DNA of 64,000 nt from Affinibrenneria salicis. Lineage in GTDB: Bacteria > Pseudomonadota > Gammaproteobacteria > Enterobacterales > Enterobacteriaceae. Shown piece by piece: positions 30,746 to 41,819 of the stretch. The translations under genes and the position numbers were made by a program. The number at the start of each line of letters is the position of its first letter. The stretch's first letter is position 1. Below the pieces are notes generated by a model that was given only the letters and a program-made list of their open reading frames with translations, did no database searches and had not been told where the DNA came from. The stretch is from contig NZ_VYKJ01000001.1 in NCBI RefSeq assembly GCF_008710095.1, positions 372,001-436,000 of the forward strand, written 5' to 3'.

Positions 30746-30843
30746 TAATACCAACGGCGCGCCGCGACCGGCAAAAGGCGGCGGAAAGAATAGACTACAC
30801 AGAAAAAAGCCAGCGAGACAGCGTTTCCCGCCTTTTACTAAAT

Positions 30844-30872
30844 AAAAAAAGACGTCCACGACGTCTTTTTTT
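30844..30872. terminator. Intrinsic terminator after leuU
   Basis: AGACGT-CCACG-ACGTCT, a 6-bp stem with a long A-run on the left and seven T on the right, so it can work in both directions. On the minus strand it ends the secG-leuU transcript. Confidence 0.85.
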
Positions 30873-30884
30873 ATTACTGAGTAT

Positions 30885-30971
30885 TGGTACCGAGGACGGG
30901 ACTTGAACCCGTAAGCCCAATCGGGCACTACCACCTCAAGGTAGCGTGTCTACCAATTCCACCACCTCGGC
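30885..30971 (-). tRNA. leuU: tRNA-Leu (GAG)
   Basis: 87 nt with encoded CCA. The minus strand starts GCCGAGGTGGTGGAATTGG, has anticodon GAG in CTACCTTGAGGTGG, the long class II variable arm, and ends CCTCGGTACCA. It lies downstream of secG, the enterobacterial arrangement. Confidence 0.98.
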
Positions 30972-31029
30972 ATCGCAATTTTTTCTTTATCGCGGCGGAG
31001 CCATCGCATTTCCCGCCCGACTATCGCAC

Positions 31030-31362
31030 TTAGCGAGGAATATCACTGGAAGGCGCGGCGGGTGCCGTCGGCGCAACCGACTCGCTTTTCTCTGGCTGGC
31101 TCAGGTTTTCCCATTCGCCGCCAGTTTTGCTCTGGTGCGAACTCATGTTGCCCAGAACCAGGCTAATAATAAAAAACAGTGTCGCCAGCGCCGCCGTCAT
31201 CCGCGTCATGAAGTTGCCGGAACCGCTGGAACCAAACAGCGTGGCGGACGCGCCCGCACCAAACGACGCGCCCATGTCAGCGCCTTTACCTTGCTGCAGC
31301 ATGATCAGCGCGACAAGCGCGATAGAGACCAGCAGGAAGATGACTAAAAGAGCTTCGTACAT
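31030..31362 (-). CDS. secG: Preprotein translocase subunit SecG
   Basis: 110 residues from the ATG at 31362 (MYEALLVIFLLVSIALVALIML), the E. coli length; a further 14 residues upstream are not conserved. Two membrane helices (about 2-22 and 53-73) are joined by the conserved QQGKGADMGASFGAGASATLFGSSGSGNF loop. It assists SecYEG-mediated export. The tail ends in SSDIPR. Confidence 0.97.
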   Translation of the reverse strand: MYEALLVIFLLVSIALVALIMLQQGKGADMGASFGAGASATLFGSSGSGNFMTRMTAALATLFFIISLVLGNMSSHQSKTGGEWENLSQPEKSESVAPTAPAAPSSDIPR

Positions 31363-31614
31363 GATTGTACCTGTTACCGGTTTTCCCCGCGCAGGCGGAG
31401 ACAAAAAATTTTTGCGGCATCACCGCGTGTAACCGCTTTTATGTCGGCGGGAGTAATCCCTGCTCAAGCGGGTCTGAATACTAACCAAAGGCTTGGGCCT
31501 ACGCAAGGGTAATTTAGCCCAGCCCGATCGATCGCAGAAAAAAACAGCGGCCGGGCGAATAAAAGAGAGCGACCAGCCCGGCCGACGCCGCCAGGCAGCG
31601 CCGGCCGCGCGGGC

Positions 31615-32952
31615 TCAACCGGCCGCTTTTACCGCGTCGGCGATACGGTTCGCCAGTTGCGTCACCTGAGCCTCATCCTCGCCTTCCACCATGACGCGAA
31701 TCAACGGCTCCGTTCCCGATTTGCGCAGCAGTACGCGACCGCGCCCCGCCAGCGTGCTTTCCACCTCGTGCATCACCTGTTTCACCGTTTCATCGTTCAA
31801 CGGATCGCACTGGCCGGAGAAACGTACATTAACCAGAACCTGCGGAAACAGCTTCATCCCGCTGCACAGATCGTGCAGGCTCATATGGTTTCTCACTATC
31901 GCAGTGAGCACTTGCAAACCAGCGATAATCCCGTCGCCGGTGGTGGTCTTATCGAGCAAAATCACGTGGCCCGAGTTCTCGGCGCCAATGCGCCAGCCTT
32001 TTTCCTGCATGGTTTCCAGCACATAGCGGTCGCCTACCCTGGCGCGGGCAAACGGGATGCCCAGCTGTTTAAGCGCCAGTTCCAGTCCCATATTGCTCAT
32101 CAGCGTGCCGACCGCGCCGCCGCGCAGCTGGCCCTGACGCAGCCCTTCGCGCGCGATGATGTAAAGGATCTGATCGCCGTCGACCTTGTTGCCCAGGTGA
32201 TCCACCATAATCAGGCGGTCGCCGTCGCCGTCGAAGGCCAGACCCGCATCGGCCTTTTCCGCCAGCACGCGCGCCTGCAGCTGCGCGACATCAGTGGCGC
32301 CGCATTTTTCATTAATATTCATGCCGTCCGGCTGACAGCCGATGGAAATCACGTTGGCGCCCAGTTCGCGCAGCACGCTGGGCGCGATATGGTAGGTCGC
32401 GCCGTTGGCGCAGTCGACCACCAGCTTCAGCCGGTTGAGGCTCAGCTCGCTGGGGAAAGTACCTTTACAGAATTCAATATAGCGCCCGGCGGCATCCACG
32501 ATACGGTTTGCTTTGCCCAGCTCCGCCGACTCGACGCAGGTCAACGGTTTTTCCAGCTCGGCTTCAATCGCCTCTTCCACTTCATCCGGCAGTTTAGTGC
32601 CGTCGATCGAGAAGAATTTAATCCCGTTGTCGTCATAAGGATTGTGCGACGCGGAGATGACGATACCCGCCTCCGCGCGAAAGGTGCGCGTCAGATAGGC
32701 TACGGCGGGCGTCGGCATCGGGCCGGTAAACGAAGCGGATAATCCGGCGGCGGCCAGACCGGCCTCCAGAGCGGATTCCAGCATATAGCCGGAAATACGC
32801 GTATCCTTGCCGATAATCACCTTGCGCGAGCCATGGCGCGACAGCACTTTCCCGGCGGCCCAGCCCAGCTTCAGGACAAAGTCTGGCGTGACCGGACTTT
32901 CTCCCACTTTGCCGCGCACGCCGTCGGTGCCAAAGTATTTACGATTTCCCAT
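31615..32952 (-). CDS. glmM: Phosphoglucosamine mutase
   Basis: 445 residues. It converts glucosamine-6-phosphate to glucosamine-1-phosphate for UDP-GlcNAc synthesis. The active-site phosphoserine is in [15 protein letters not shown], the Mg site in [13 protein letters not shown], and the sugar-binding loop in [12 protein letters not shown]; the phosphate-binding C-terminal part reads [18 protein letters not shown]. It is 8 bp downstream of folP in the same operon. Confidence 0.98.
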   Translation of the reverse strand: MGNRKYFGTDGVRGKVGESPVTPDFVLKLGWAAGKVLSRHGSRKVIIGKDTRISGYMLESALEAGLAAAGLSASFTGPMPTPAVAYLTRTFRAEAGIVISASHNPYDDNGIKFFSIDGTKLPDEVEEAIEAELEKPLTCVESAELGKANRIVDAAGRYIEFCKGTFPSELSLNRLKLVVDCANGATYHIAPSVLRELGANVISIGCQPDGMNINEKCGATDVAQLQARVLAEKADAGLAFDGDGDRLIMVDHLGNKVDGDQILYIIAREGLRQGQLRGGAVGTLMSNMGLELALKQLGIPFARARVGDRYVLETMQEKGWRIGAENSGHVILLDKTTTGDGIIAGLQVLTAIVRNHMSLHDLCSGMKLFPQVLVNVRFSGQCDPLNDETVKQVMHEVESTLAGRGRVLLRKSGTEPLIRVMVEGEDEAQVTQLANRIADAVKAAG

Positions 32953-32960
32953 AGTGTTCT

Positions 32961-33794
32961 TTATTCCTTCGCTGAAAGTGTAGCTTCGACAATGCGCATC
33001 GCCTCAACGGTTTCTTTCACATCATGAACCCGGATGATCTTAGCCCCCTGCATGGCGGCAATAACCGCGCAGGCCACGCTGCCGGTGACTCGCTGCAGCG
33101 GCGGCACATGAAGCAATTGACCGATCATTGATTTTCTCGACATACCCACCAGCAACGGCAGGCCAAAACGATGCAATTCATTAAGATGGGCCAGCAGCCG
33201 GTAATTATGCGACAGATCTTTGCCGAAGCCGAAACCTGGATCCAATATCAGTTTGTTTTTCGGAATATTGCTCGCCGCGCAGCGCGCGATCTGCTGCTGA
33301 AAAAAATCGCCCACCTCCGCCAGCAAATCATCATAGTGCGGCGCCTGCTGCATGGTGCGCGGCAGCCCCTGCATGTGCATCAAACATACCGGCAGCCCCG
33401 TCGCCGCCGCCGCTTCCAGCGCGCCCGGCTCATTCAGCGCGCGGATGTCATTAATTAAGTGAGCGCCCGCTTGCGCGCTGGCCGTTATCACTTCTGGCTT
33501 GGAGGTATCCACCGAAATCCAGCTGTCGAAACGCTGCGCCAGCGCTTCCACCACCGGCACCACGCGATCCAGTTCTTCAGCGGTGCCGACCCCGGCGGCG
33601 CCCGGCCGGGTAGATTCCCCGCCGACATCAATGAGCGTGGCGCCGGCGGCAATCATCTCCTGAGCATGAAACAGCGCGGCGTCCAGCGTATTGTGGCGAC
33701 CGCCGTCAGAAAAAGAATCGGGCGTCACATTCAGAATGCCCATTACCTGCGGATAAGACAGATCAAGGCAGGAATCCCTGGCGATCAGCTGCAT
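32961..33794 (-). CDS. folP: Dihydropteroate synthase
   Basis: 277 residues from the ATG at 33794 ([13 protein letters not shown]), chosen because GAGGAA lies 7 nt before it; the frame continues five codons to a TTG. It joins 4-aminobenzoate to the pterin diphosphate and is the sulfonamide target. Landmarks: [55 protein letters not shown]. coli is 282 residues; the small difference is at the C-terminus. Confidence 0.97.
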   Translation of the reverse strand: MQLIARDSCLDLSYPQVMGILNVTPDSFSDGGRHNTLDAALFHAQEMIAAGATLIDVGGESTRPGAAGVGTAEELDRVVPVVEALAQRFDSWISVDTSKPEVITASAQAGAHLINDIRALNEPGALEAAAATGLPVCLMHMQGLPRTMQQAPHYDDLLAEVGDFFQQQIARCAASNIPKNKLILDPGFGFGKDLSHNYRLLAHLNELHRFGLPLLVGMSRKSMIGQLLHVPPLQRVTGSVACAVIAAMQGAKIIRVHDVKETVEAMRIVEATLSAKE

Positions 33795-33845
33795 AGCGTT
33801 ATTCCTCAAAATCTTTAGCGCGCCGCATAGCGGCCCGGCGCAATT

Positions 33846-33877
33846 AGCAAAAAACCCCGGAACCAGTCCGGGGTTTT
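33846..33877. terminator. Intrinsic terminator between ftsH and folP
   Basis: AACCCCGGA and TCCGGGGTT form a 9-bp stem around ACCAG; runs of A and T flank it. On the minus strand it follows ftsH and would reduce read-through into folP-glmM. Confidence 0.85.
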
Positions 33878-33923
33878 ATCAAACATCAGGCATCAGGCGA
33901 ACGGAGTCCGTCACATGCAGCGC

Positions 33924-35858
33924 TTACTTACCCGACGGCTGAGACAGCGTATTACCGGCGTTCGGCGTACCGTCTGGCTCATCAATCGACTTCGGCGCCT
34001 TCGGCGTACCGTCATTGCCCTGCCCGCCGCCCGAGGTGGGTTTTTCCCAGCCAGCCGGCGGACGCACGTCTTTACGCGCCATCAGATCGTCGATCTGCGG
34101 GGCGTCGATGGTTTCATATTTCATCAATGCATCCTTCATCGAATGCAGGATATCCATATTCGCCATCAGCAGTTCCCGTGCGCGCTGATAGTTGCGCTCA
34201 ATCAACGATTTCACTTCCTGATCGATAATGCGCGCCGTTTCATCGGACATATGCTTGGCCTTGGCCACGGAACGGCCGAGGAATACCTCACCCTCTTCCT
34301 CCGCATACAGCAACGGCCCCAGTTTTTCCGAGAAGCCCCACTGCGTCACCATATTGCGCGCAATAGAGGTGGCGACTTTAATGTCGTTAGACGCGCCGGT
34401 TGAGACCTTATCCACGCCGTAGATAATCTCTTCGGCCAGACGACCGCCATACAGCGTTGAGATCTGACTTTCCAGCTTCTGACGACTGGCGCTGATGGCG
34501 TCCCCTTCGGGCAGGAAGAAGGTGACCCCCAGCGCGCGGCCGCGCGGAATAATCGTCACTTTGTGCACCGGGTCGTGTTCCGGCACCAGACGGCCGATAA
34601 TCGCATGGCCGGCTTCATGGTAAGCGGTCGACTCTTTCTGTTCTTCCGTCATCACCATTGAGCGACGTTCCGCGCCCATCATGATCTTGTCTTTGGCTTT
34701 CTCAAACTCAACCATCGACACCACGCGCTTGTTGCCGCGTGCGGCGAACAGCGCCGCCTCGTTGACCAGGTTGGCCAGATCGGCGCCGGAAAAGCCCGGC
34801 GTCCCGCGCGCAATCACCGACGGCTCGACATCCGGCGACAGCGGCACGCGGCGCATATGCACCTTCAGGATCTGTTCGCGGCCGCGTACGTCCGGCAGCC
34901 CAACCACAACCTGACGGTCGAAACGGCCCGGACGCAGCAGAGCCGGATCCAGCACGTCGGGACGGTTAGTCGCGGCAATCACGATAATGCCTTCGTTGCC
35001 TTCGAACCCATCCATCTCGACCAGCATCTGGTTCAGAGTCTGTTCGCGTTCATCATGACCGCCGCCCAGACCGGCGCCGCGCTGACGACCGACCGCATCG
35101 ATTTCATCGATAAAGATGATGCACGGCGCAGCTTTCTTAGCCTGCTCGAACATGTCGCGCACGCGGGAAGCGCCGACGCCGACAAACATTTCTACGAAGT
35201 CGGAACCTGAAATGGTGAAAAACGGCACTTTCGCCTCGCCGGCGATGGCTTTCGCCAGCAGCGTTTTACCTGTCCCCGGCGGGCCGACCATCAGCACGCC
35301 CTTCGGAATTTTACCGCCCAGCTTCTGGAAACGGCTCGGTTCACGCAGGTATTCGACCAGTTCGCTGACTTCTTCTTTCGCTTCGTCGCAACCCGCGACA
35401 TCGGCAAACGTCGTCTTGATCTGGTCTTCCGTCAGCATCCGCGCCTTGCTTTTACCAAACGACATGGCGCCTTTACCGCCGCCGCCCTGCATCTGGCGCA
35501 TAAAGAAAATCCAGACGCCGATCAGCAACAGCATCGGGAACCAGGAAATAAAGATAGAGGTCAGCAGGCTCGGTTCTTCCGGCGGCTCGCCAACCACTTT
35601 CACATTCTTCGTAAACAGGTTATCCAGCAGCTTGGGATCGTCGACAGGGATATACGTCGTGTATCGGCTGCTATCTCTTTTGATAACATTAATCTCACGA
35701 CCGTTAATACGCGCTTCGCGCACCTGATCCTGATTCACTTCAGTTAAAAAGGTTGAATAATCCACCCTACGGCCATTCGACTCGCTGGGCCCAAAGCTCT
35801 GGAATACGGACATCAGCACGACTGCGATGACTAGCCAGAGAATCAGGTTTTTCGCCAT
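33924..35858 (-). CDS. ftsH: ATP-dependent zinc metalloprotease FtsH
   Basis: 644 residues from the ATG at 35858 ([21 protein letters not shown]), the E. coli length; a TTG three codons earlier is the only alternative. It is a membrane-anchored AAA+ protease that degrades LpxC, sigma-32 and unassembled membrane proteins. Two N-terminal membrane helices (about 5-22 and 97-120) flank a periplasmic domain. Walker A is GPPGTGKT, Walker B IIFIDEID, the second region of homology [20 protein letters not shown], and the zinc site HEAGH. The C-terminal tail is Pro/Gly-rich. Confidence 0.98.
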   Translation of the reverse strand: MAKNLILWLVIAVVLMSVFQSFGPSESNGRRVDYSTFLTEVNQDQVREARINGREINVIKRDSSRYTTYIPVDDPKLLDNLFTKNVKVVGEPPEEPSLLTSIFISWFPMLLLIGVWIFFMRQMQGGGGKGAMSFGKSKARMLTEDQIKTTFADVAGCDEAKEEVSELVEYLREPSRFQKLGGKIPKGVLMVGPPGTGKTLLAKAIAGEAKVPFFTISGSDFVEMFVGVGASRVRDMFEQAKKAAPCIIFIDEIDAVGRQRGAGLGGGHDEREQTLNQMLVEMDGFEGNEGIIVIAATNRPDVLDPALLRPGRFDRQVVVGLPDVRGREQILKVHMRRVPLSPDVEPSVIARGTPGFSGADLANLVNEAALFAARGNKRVVSMVEFEKAKDKIMMGAERRSMVMTEEQKESTAYHEAGHAIIGRLVPEHDPVHKVTIIPRGRALGVTFFLPEGDAISASRQKLESQISTLYGGRLAEEIIYGVDKVSTGASNDIKVATSIARNMVTQWGFSEKLGPLLYAEEEGEVFLGRSVAKAKHMSDETARIIDQEVKSLIERNYQRARELLMANMDILHSMKDALMKYETIDAPQIDDLMARKDVRPPAGWEKPTSGGGQGNDGTPKAPKSIDEPDGTPNAGNTLSQPSGK

Positions 35859-35914
35859 GTCACTCAAGGGATTAACCTCATATTACAACTGTGTTAAAAA
35901 ACAGCGTTAGGGTA

Positions 35915-36544
35915 CTACAGTTTGCGCCCTGTCGCTACAATATAGACTTCACGTGATCGAGCGCGCGAGGCCTCTGGCTTACGAATCTTGACCTTCGTAA
36001 ACAGGGAGCGAATTTCCCGCAGGTATTCATCAAAACCTTCTCCCTGAAACACTTTCACCAGGAAACTTCCGCCTGGCGCCAGTACATCACGACACATATC
36101 CAGCGCTAATTCAACCAGATACATCGATTTAGGAATATCGACCGCCGGCGTACCGCTCATGTTCGGTGCCATATCGGACATGACTACCTGAACTTTACTA
36201 CTTCCTACCCGTTCCAGCAGCGCATTCAGCACTATTTGATCACGAAAATCGCCCTGCAGGAAATCGACGCCGACGATAGGATCCATCGGCAAAATATCAC
36301 AGGCGATAACCCGTCCGCCGCCGCCGATTTGCGTGACCGCATACTGCGACCAGCCGCCCGGCGCCGCGCCTAAATCCACCACGGTCATGCCCGGTTTAAA
36401 CAGCCGATCGCCTTGCTGTAGTTCATCAAGTTTAAACCAGGCGCGCGAACGAAGCCCCTTTTTCTGCGCCTGCTGTACGTATTTATCGCTAAAATGTTCC
36501 TGGAGCCAGCGACTGGAGCTTGCAGAACGCTTGTTGTTAGCCAT
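35915..36544 (-). CDS. rlmE: 23S rRNA 2'-O-ribose U2552 methyltransferase RlmE
   Basis: 209 residues from the ATG at 36544 ([20 protein letters not shown]), the E. coli length (FtsJ/RrmJ). Methylation of U2552 is a late step in 50S assembly. The SAM motif is [14 protein letters not shown]; the K-D-K-E catalytic tetrad is visible in [28 protein letters not shown] and SREVY. It lies upstream of ftsH and divergent from yhbY. Confidence 0.98.
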   Translation of the reverse strand: MANNKRSASSSRWLQEHFSDKYVQQAQKKGLRSRAWFKLDELQQGDRLFKPGMTVVDLGAAPGGWSQYAVTQIGGGGRVIACDILPMDPIVGVDFLQGDFRDQIVLNALLERVGSSKVQVVMSDMAPNMSGTPAVDIPKSMYLVELALDMCRDVLAPGGSFLVKVFQGEGFDEYLREIRSLFTKVKIRKPEASRARSREVYIVATGRKL

Positions 36545-36692
36545 CTTGTTTCCCAACTATCCTGAATTCAACGCTCCTGGTGAAACAGCCCCTTCTCATC
36601 TTTTATCATATCGGCTACATACCGATTTGGTGATAAGCATGAGATGGCGGTAGAATGACCCGTTTTCAATCCCAACCGAAGCAAAAAAGACA

Positions 36693-36986
36693 ATGAATCT
36701 AAGCAACAAACAAAAACAGCACCTGAAAGGCCTGGCCCATCCGTTAAAACCGGTGGTCCTGCTGGGCAATAATGGCCTGACCGAAGGTGTACTGGCCGAG
36801 ATTGAACAGGCGCTTGAGCATCACGAGCTCATCAAAATCAAAATCGCCGCTGAGGAACGTGAAACCAAAGCGCTGATCATTGATGCGATTGTTCGTGAAA
36901 CCGGCGCCAATAATGTGCAGGTTATCGGCCACACGCTGGTGCTGTATCGTCCGTCGCAAGAACGTAAAATCGTGTTGCCACGCTAA
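36693..36986 (+). CDS. yhbY: CRM-domain RNA-binding protein YhbY
   Basis: 97 residues, a single CRM domain. The GxxG loop is in VLLGNNGLTEGVL and the rest follows the family (HELIKIKIAAEERETKALIIDAIVRETGANNVQVIGHTLVLYRPS). It associates with pre-50S particles. It is divergent from rlmE with a 148-bp shared promoter region. Confidence 0.97.
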   Translation: MNLSNKQKQHLKGLAHPLKPVVLLGNNGLTEGVLAEIEQALEHHELIKIKIAAEERETKALIIDAIVRETGANNVQVIGHTLVLYRPSQERKIVLPR

Positions 36987-37160
36987 CACGTTCGGTTTTA
37001 TCCCCGACGCCTTCCGCATACCGGCGCCCGGCCACTGAACGTCTCTTCTGCGCTTAGCGTACCAAGCGGGGAAAACCAGTGCGCCTGCGGCCTGAAAGGC
37101 GTTGGGTTTGCTGTAGCCCGGCAGCACTTTACAAAAAGGTGCCATGGCTCCGTGCCAGAG

Positions 37161-37183
37161 AAAAGGCCGCAAGCGGCCTTTTT
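37161..37183. terminator. Intrinsic terminator between yhbY and greA
   Basis: AAGGCCGC-AA-GCGGCCTT followed by TTTCTTTTCT on the plus strand, with a short A-run on the left. It ends yhbY and may also end greA. Confidence 0.85.
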
Positions 37184-37229
37184 CTTTTCTTTACAAATTT
37201 TGTTGTTTTAACCGGCGGAACAACAGAAT

Positions 37230-37706
37230 TTACAGATATTCGACCTTCACGATCTCATACTCCACCTGACCGCCCGGCGTGGTGATCACCACCACATCGT
37301 CCTGCTCTTTACCGATCAGGCCGCGCGCGATTGGCGAGTTCACCGAGATCAAATTCTGTTTAAAATCAGCCTCGTCATCGCCCACAATGCGATAAGTCTG
37401 CTCTTCTTCGCTATCCAGATTCAGCACCGTAACCGTCGAACCAAAAATAACGCGCCCGTTGGCGGCCATTTTAGTGACGTCAATAACCTGGGCGTTGGAC
37501 AGCTTGGCCTCAATTTCCTGAATACGGCCTTCGCAGAAACCCTGCTGCTCGCGCGCGGCATGGTATTCCGCGTTTTCTTTTAAATCGCCGTGTTCGCGCG
37601 CTTCGGCAATCGCCGCAATAATTTCTGGCCGGCGGACGCTTTTCAGGTGATCAAGCTCTTCGCGCAGTTTCTCTGCGCCACGTAACGTCATCGGAAATTG
37701 TTTCAT
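37230..37706 (-). CDS. greA: Transcription elongation factor GreA
   Basis: 158 residues. It stimulates transcript cleavage in backtracked RNA polymerase through its N-terminal coiled coil, which carries the conserved acidic tip [18 protein letters not shown]. The C-terminal globular domain has [25 protein letters not shown]. It is divergent from dacB over 261 bp. In E. coli the leader yields the sRNA GraL; I did not find a clear equivalent. Confidence 0.98.
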   Translation of the reverse strand: MKQFPMTLRGAEKLREELDHLKSVRRPEIIAAIAEAREHGDLKENAEYHAAREQQGFCEGRIQEIEAKLSNAQVIDVTKMAANGRVIFGSTVTVLNLDSEEEQTYRIVGDDEADFKQNLISVNSPIARGLIGKEQDDVVVITTPGGQVEYEIVKVEYL

Positions 37707-37967
37707 ATAATCAATACCTCAGAAAAATCTGTACTGCTTTTAATAACCGTCATCCTGACGTTTGAAAATCAATGTAAGACGGTGCGTTCAGCCAGTATTC
37801 ATCTGGCAATACACAAAAGCAAGCTAACCCGAAAACCAGTTTCAGGTCAGCTTCAATTTGCATTTTGATACGTATTTTAACCCAGAGTTCCCTGGTGGTC
37901 ATCGTTTACTTTAACCCTTGATGCGCCGTAGTATGACCGCACGTTAACCCCGTTGCTCACTGAGATT

Positions 37968-39401
<1,434 letters not shown>

Positions 39402-39443
39402 CCGCCTATTTCACCGTTGCCGCGGCGTACAACCAGGGCTCCA

Positions 39444-40958
39444 TCAGGACTTCGTCGCTTTTGTCCCGTGAAATGACGCGCCGCCGCGCTGCGCCGCCCG
39501 CCCGGCGACGCCGGCGCACTCCGCGCGCGCAATCCAGCGGTAGCCGCAGGCCGCCAGAAAAGCGCCGATAAACCAGCTGAAGTTCGCCACCGCGTGCAGC
39601 GCCGGAATAAAACTGATAACGAGACCAATCGCCACCGCCGGCAACAGCGCCGCCACCGCCTTTGGATTGAAACCGCCGCGATACCAATATTCGCCCTGCG
39701 GCGTAGCGTTAAACAGATCGTTGGTCGAAATCCGTCCGCGCTTGATCAGGTAGAAGTCCGTCAGCAGAATACCGAACAGCGGACCGATAAAGGCGCCCAG
39801 CACATCCAGCGTGTAGTGAATAAGCTCCGGCGACTGGAACAGATTCCAGGGCGTCAGCAATACCGATCCCACGGCGGCGATCATTCCGCCGGTGCGAAAG
39901 CTAATCCTCTGCGGCGAGCAGTTGGAAAAATCGAAGGCGGGGGAGACAAAGTTCGCCACAATATTGATGCCGATGGTGGCGACAATCATCGTCAACAGTC
40001 CGATGGCGACCGCCAGGCTGCTGTCGACTCGGCTGACGGTTTCAATCGGATCGGTGATCATTTCGCCGAACAGCGATTGAGTGCCCGATACGATCACTAC
40101 GGTCACGATCGAAAACAGCAGAAAATTAAACGGCAGCCCCCAGAAATTACCGCGCCGGACTTCCTCCATGTTTTTGCCATAGCGCGCAAAGTCGCCAAAG
40201 TTCAGCAGCGGGCCGGAGAAATAGGACACCACCAGCGCCGTGGCGGTCAGCATCTGAAACGCCTGCTCGCCGCCGCTCAGCGATTTATTCGCCAGCGTAA
40301 AGGAAATGCCGTCGAAACCGGTTTGATACAGAATCCAGCCGGCCAGCGCGAACATCACGACATAGACTGCCGGACCGGCGATATCGATAAAGCGTTTAAT
40401 CGCGTTCATCCCGTGCCAGAACACCATCGCCTGCAGCAGCCACATCATGCCGAAACACAGCCAGCCCAGCGTCGACAGCCCAAGCCACGACGTATGCGTC
40501 AGCGGCGTCAAAGAAGGCCAGAATTTGAGCGCCACCAGCATCAGCGCATTGGCCGCCAGAAAAGTTTGTATACCATACCAGGCAAAAGCGATCAGCCCGC
40601 GGATCACCGCGGGGATATTCGCGCCAAATACGCCAAACGCCTGACGGCAGACCACCGCATAGGGGACGCCGGCCATCTGACTCGGTCTGGCCACCAGGTT
40701 AGCGCAAATCTGCACTATGCAAATACCGACCAGCAAACACAACAATACCTGCCAGCTGGCCAGACCGAGCGCGAAGAAACTGGCGGCGACCACATATCCG
40801 CCCATACTGTGTACATCAGACATCCAAAAAGAAAAGATATTGTACCAGCCCCAGTTCTGCTGGCGGGTTGGGGCAAGATCATCATTACACAACCGCGGGC
40901 TGTATTCGGCGCCGGCCCCATCGACCGACGTCGTCTTAACATGTTGAATATCTGGCAT
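39444..40958 (-). CDS. hpxC: NCS1-family transporter, probable allantoin permease HpxC
   Basis: 504 residues with about 12 membrane helices. It has the NCS1 N-terminal pattern (NDDLAPTRQQNWGWYNIFSFWMSDVHSMGGYVVAASFFALGL), SQMAGVPYAVVCRQAFGVFGANIPAVIRG, and FGDFARYGKN before the middle helices, as in hydantoin, allantoin and cytosine/purine permeases (Mhp1, PucI, PurP). AGGAG lies 8 nt before the ATG. It is divergent from the allantoin racemase-allantoinase operon, so allantoin or a related hydantoin is the inferred substrate. It is convergent with dacB, with only 42 bp between. Confidence 0.85.
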   Translation of the reverse strand: MPDIQHVKTTSVDGAGAEYSPRLCNDDLAPTRQQNWGWYNIFSFWMSDVHSMGGYVVAASFFALGLASWQVLLCLLVGICIVQICANLVARPSQMAGVPYAVVCRQAFGVFGANIPAVIRGLIAFAWYGIQTFLAANALMLVALKFWPSLTPLTHTSWLGLSTLGWLCFGMMWLLQAMVFWHGMNAIKRFIDIAGPAVYVVMFALAGWILYQTGFDGISFTLANKSLSGGEQAFQMLTATALVVSYFSGPLLNFGDFARYGKNMEEVRRGNFWGLPFNFLLFSIVTVVIVSGTQSLFGEMITDPIETVSRVDSSLAVAIGLLTMIVATIGINIVANFVSPAFDFSNCSPQRISFRTGGMIAAVGSVLLTPWNLFQSPELIHYTLDVLGAFIGPLFGILLTDFYLIKRGRISTNDLFNATPQGEYWYRGGFNPKAVAALLPAVAIGLVISFIPALHAVANFSWFIGAFLAACGYRWIARAECAGVAGRAAQRGGASFHGTKATKS

Positions 40959-41031
40959 GAAACCTGCTCCTCTGAATGTGATTGTTAGCTATACACGGAC
41001 AAATACGTTGCAGGATTCAGGCCATATTCGA

Positions 41032-41082
41032 TATTTTTGTATACAAAAATAAAAATATAAGTATACGATCATTGTATCCAAT
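41032..41082. promoter_or_regulatory. Tandem palindromic operators for the GntR regulator HpxS
   Basis: In the 143-bp hpxC-hpxS gap, TATTTTTGTATACAAAAATA (41032-41051) is a perfect 20-bp palindrome, and ATTGTATCCAAT (41071-41082) is an 11/12 match to ATTGTATACAAT; centres are 35 bp apart. In Klebsiella, HpxS was reported to bind tandem sites overlapping the -10 and -35 of hpxSAB. This arrangement fits that model. The second site ends 19 bp before the hpxS start, so it could also cover the 5' end of the message. Confidence 0.75.
41063..41077. promoter_or_regulatory. NAC (nitrogen assimilation control) consensus site
   Basis: ATACGATCATTGTAT fits the NAC consensus ATA-N6-TNG-TAT with no mismatch. 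It sits between the two palindromic operators and overlaps the second, the same placement reported for the Klebsiella hpxSAB promoter. This implies expression under nitrogen limitation if the genome encodes Nac. Confidence 0.65.
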
Positions 41083-41101
41083 ATCTTTACCGGAGCAGGT
41101 G

Positions 41102-41818
41102 ATGAAGAGTGAAACAGGACTGAAAACGTCGGCAGATCTGATGGATAAGGACGAACCGATCTATCAGGCGCTGCTGACGGCGATCGTCGAACATCAGCTA
41201 CCGCCAGGCAGTAAGCTGCCCGAGGAAGCGCTATCCGAGGTGTTCGGCGTGAGCCGTACCGGTATTCGCAAAGTGTTGCAGCGCCTTGCCGCGGTGCAAA
41301 TGGTGACGCTGACGCCCAAACGTGGTGCGCAGGTAGCCACGCCGGGCATGGAAGAGGCGCAGGATATTTTCCGCAGCCGCTCGTTGATCGAATGCGCCAA
41401 CCTGCCCTTCGTGCTGGAACACTGTCGTTCGACGCATCTGGTGGCGCTGGAACGGCTGAATCAGCAGGAGCAACAGGCGCATCTCGATTACAACGGTCCC
41501 GCCGCCATTCGGCTGTCCGCCGCTTTTCATATTCAGCTGCAGGCCATTTCCGGCAATCAGGTGCTGACCGAACTGGTCATGCGCCTGAGCCAGCGCTCTT
41601 CGCTGGTGGTTGCCGCCTGGGGCGCGCCCTGGCAGCAAGGCTGCCGCTGCGACGACCACGATCGGATCATTGCGCTGCTGCGCGAAAAAGCGCTGCAGCC
41701 GCTGACCGACGCGTTGCGCCATCATTTTGATCACATTCTCGCCAGTCTGCGCTTTGAACGCAGCGGCGAAACCGTACCGGATTTCGCCCGGCTGTTCGCC
41801 CGGCAGAAAGAGAGTTGA
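41102..41818 (+). CDS. hpxS: GntR-family regulator HpxS
   Basis: 238 residues from the ATG at 41102 (MKSETGLKTSADLMDKDEPIYQAL), chosen because GGAGCAGG precedes it and the longer frame runs through the operators. The winged-helix domain is about residues 15-85 (PPGSKLPEEALSEVFGVSRTGIRKVLQRLAA; wing TPKRGAQVATPG). The FCD effector domain is about 90-220 (SRSLIECANLPFVLEH; HIQLQAISGNQVLTEL; CRCDDHDRIIALL). It is first in hpxSAB; allantoin-responsive control of both its own operon and possibly hpxC is inferred from the Klebsiella system. Confidence 0.88.
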   Translation: MKSETGLKTSADLMDKDEPIYQALLTAIVEHQLPPGSKLPEEALSEVFGVSRTGIRKVLQRLAAVQMVTLTPKRGAQVATPGMEEAQDIFRSRSLIECANLPFVLEHCRSTHLVALERLNQQEQQAHLDYNGPAAIRLSAAFHIQLQAISGNQVLTELVMRLSQRSSLVVAAWGAPWQQGCRCDDHDRIIALLREKALQPLTDALRHHFDHILASLRFERSGETVPDFARLFARQKES

Positions 41819-41819
41819 A

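Noticed and set aside
39594..40988. Plus-strand 464-codon frame opposite hpxC
   Set aside because: Shadow of the transporter gene; Arg/Gln/His-rich with no family pattern.
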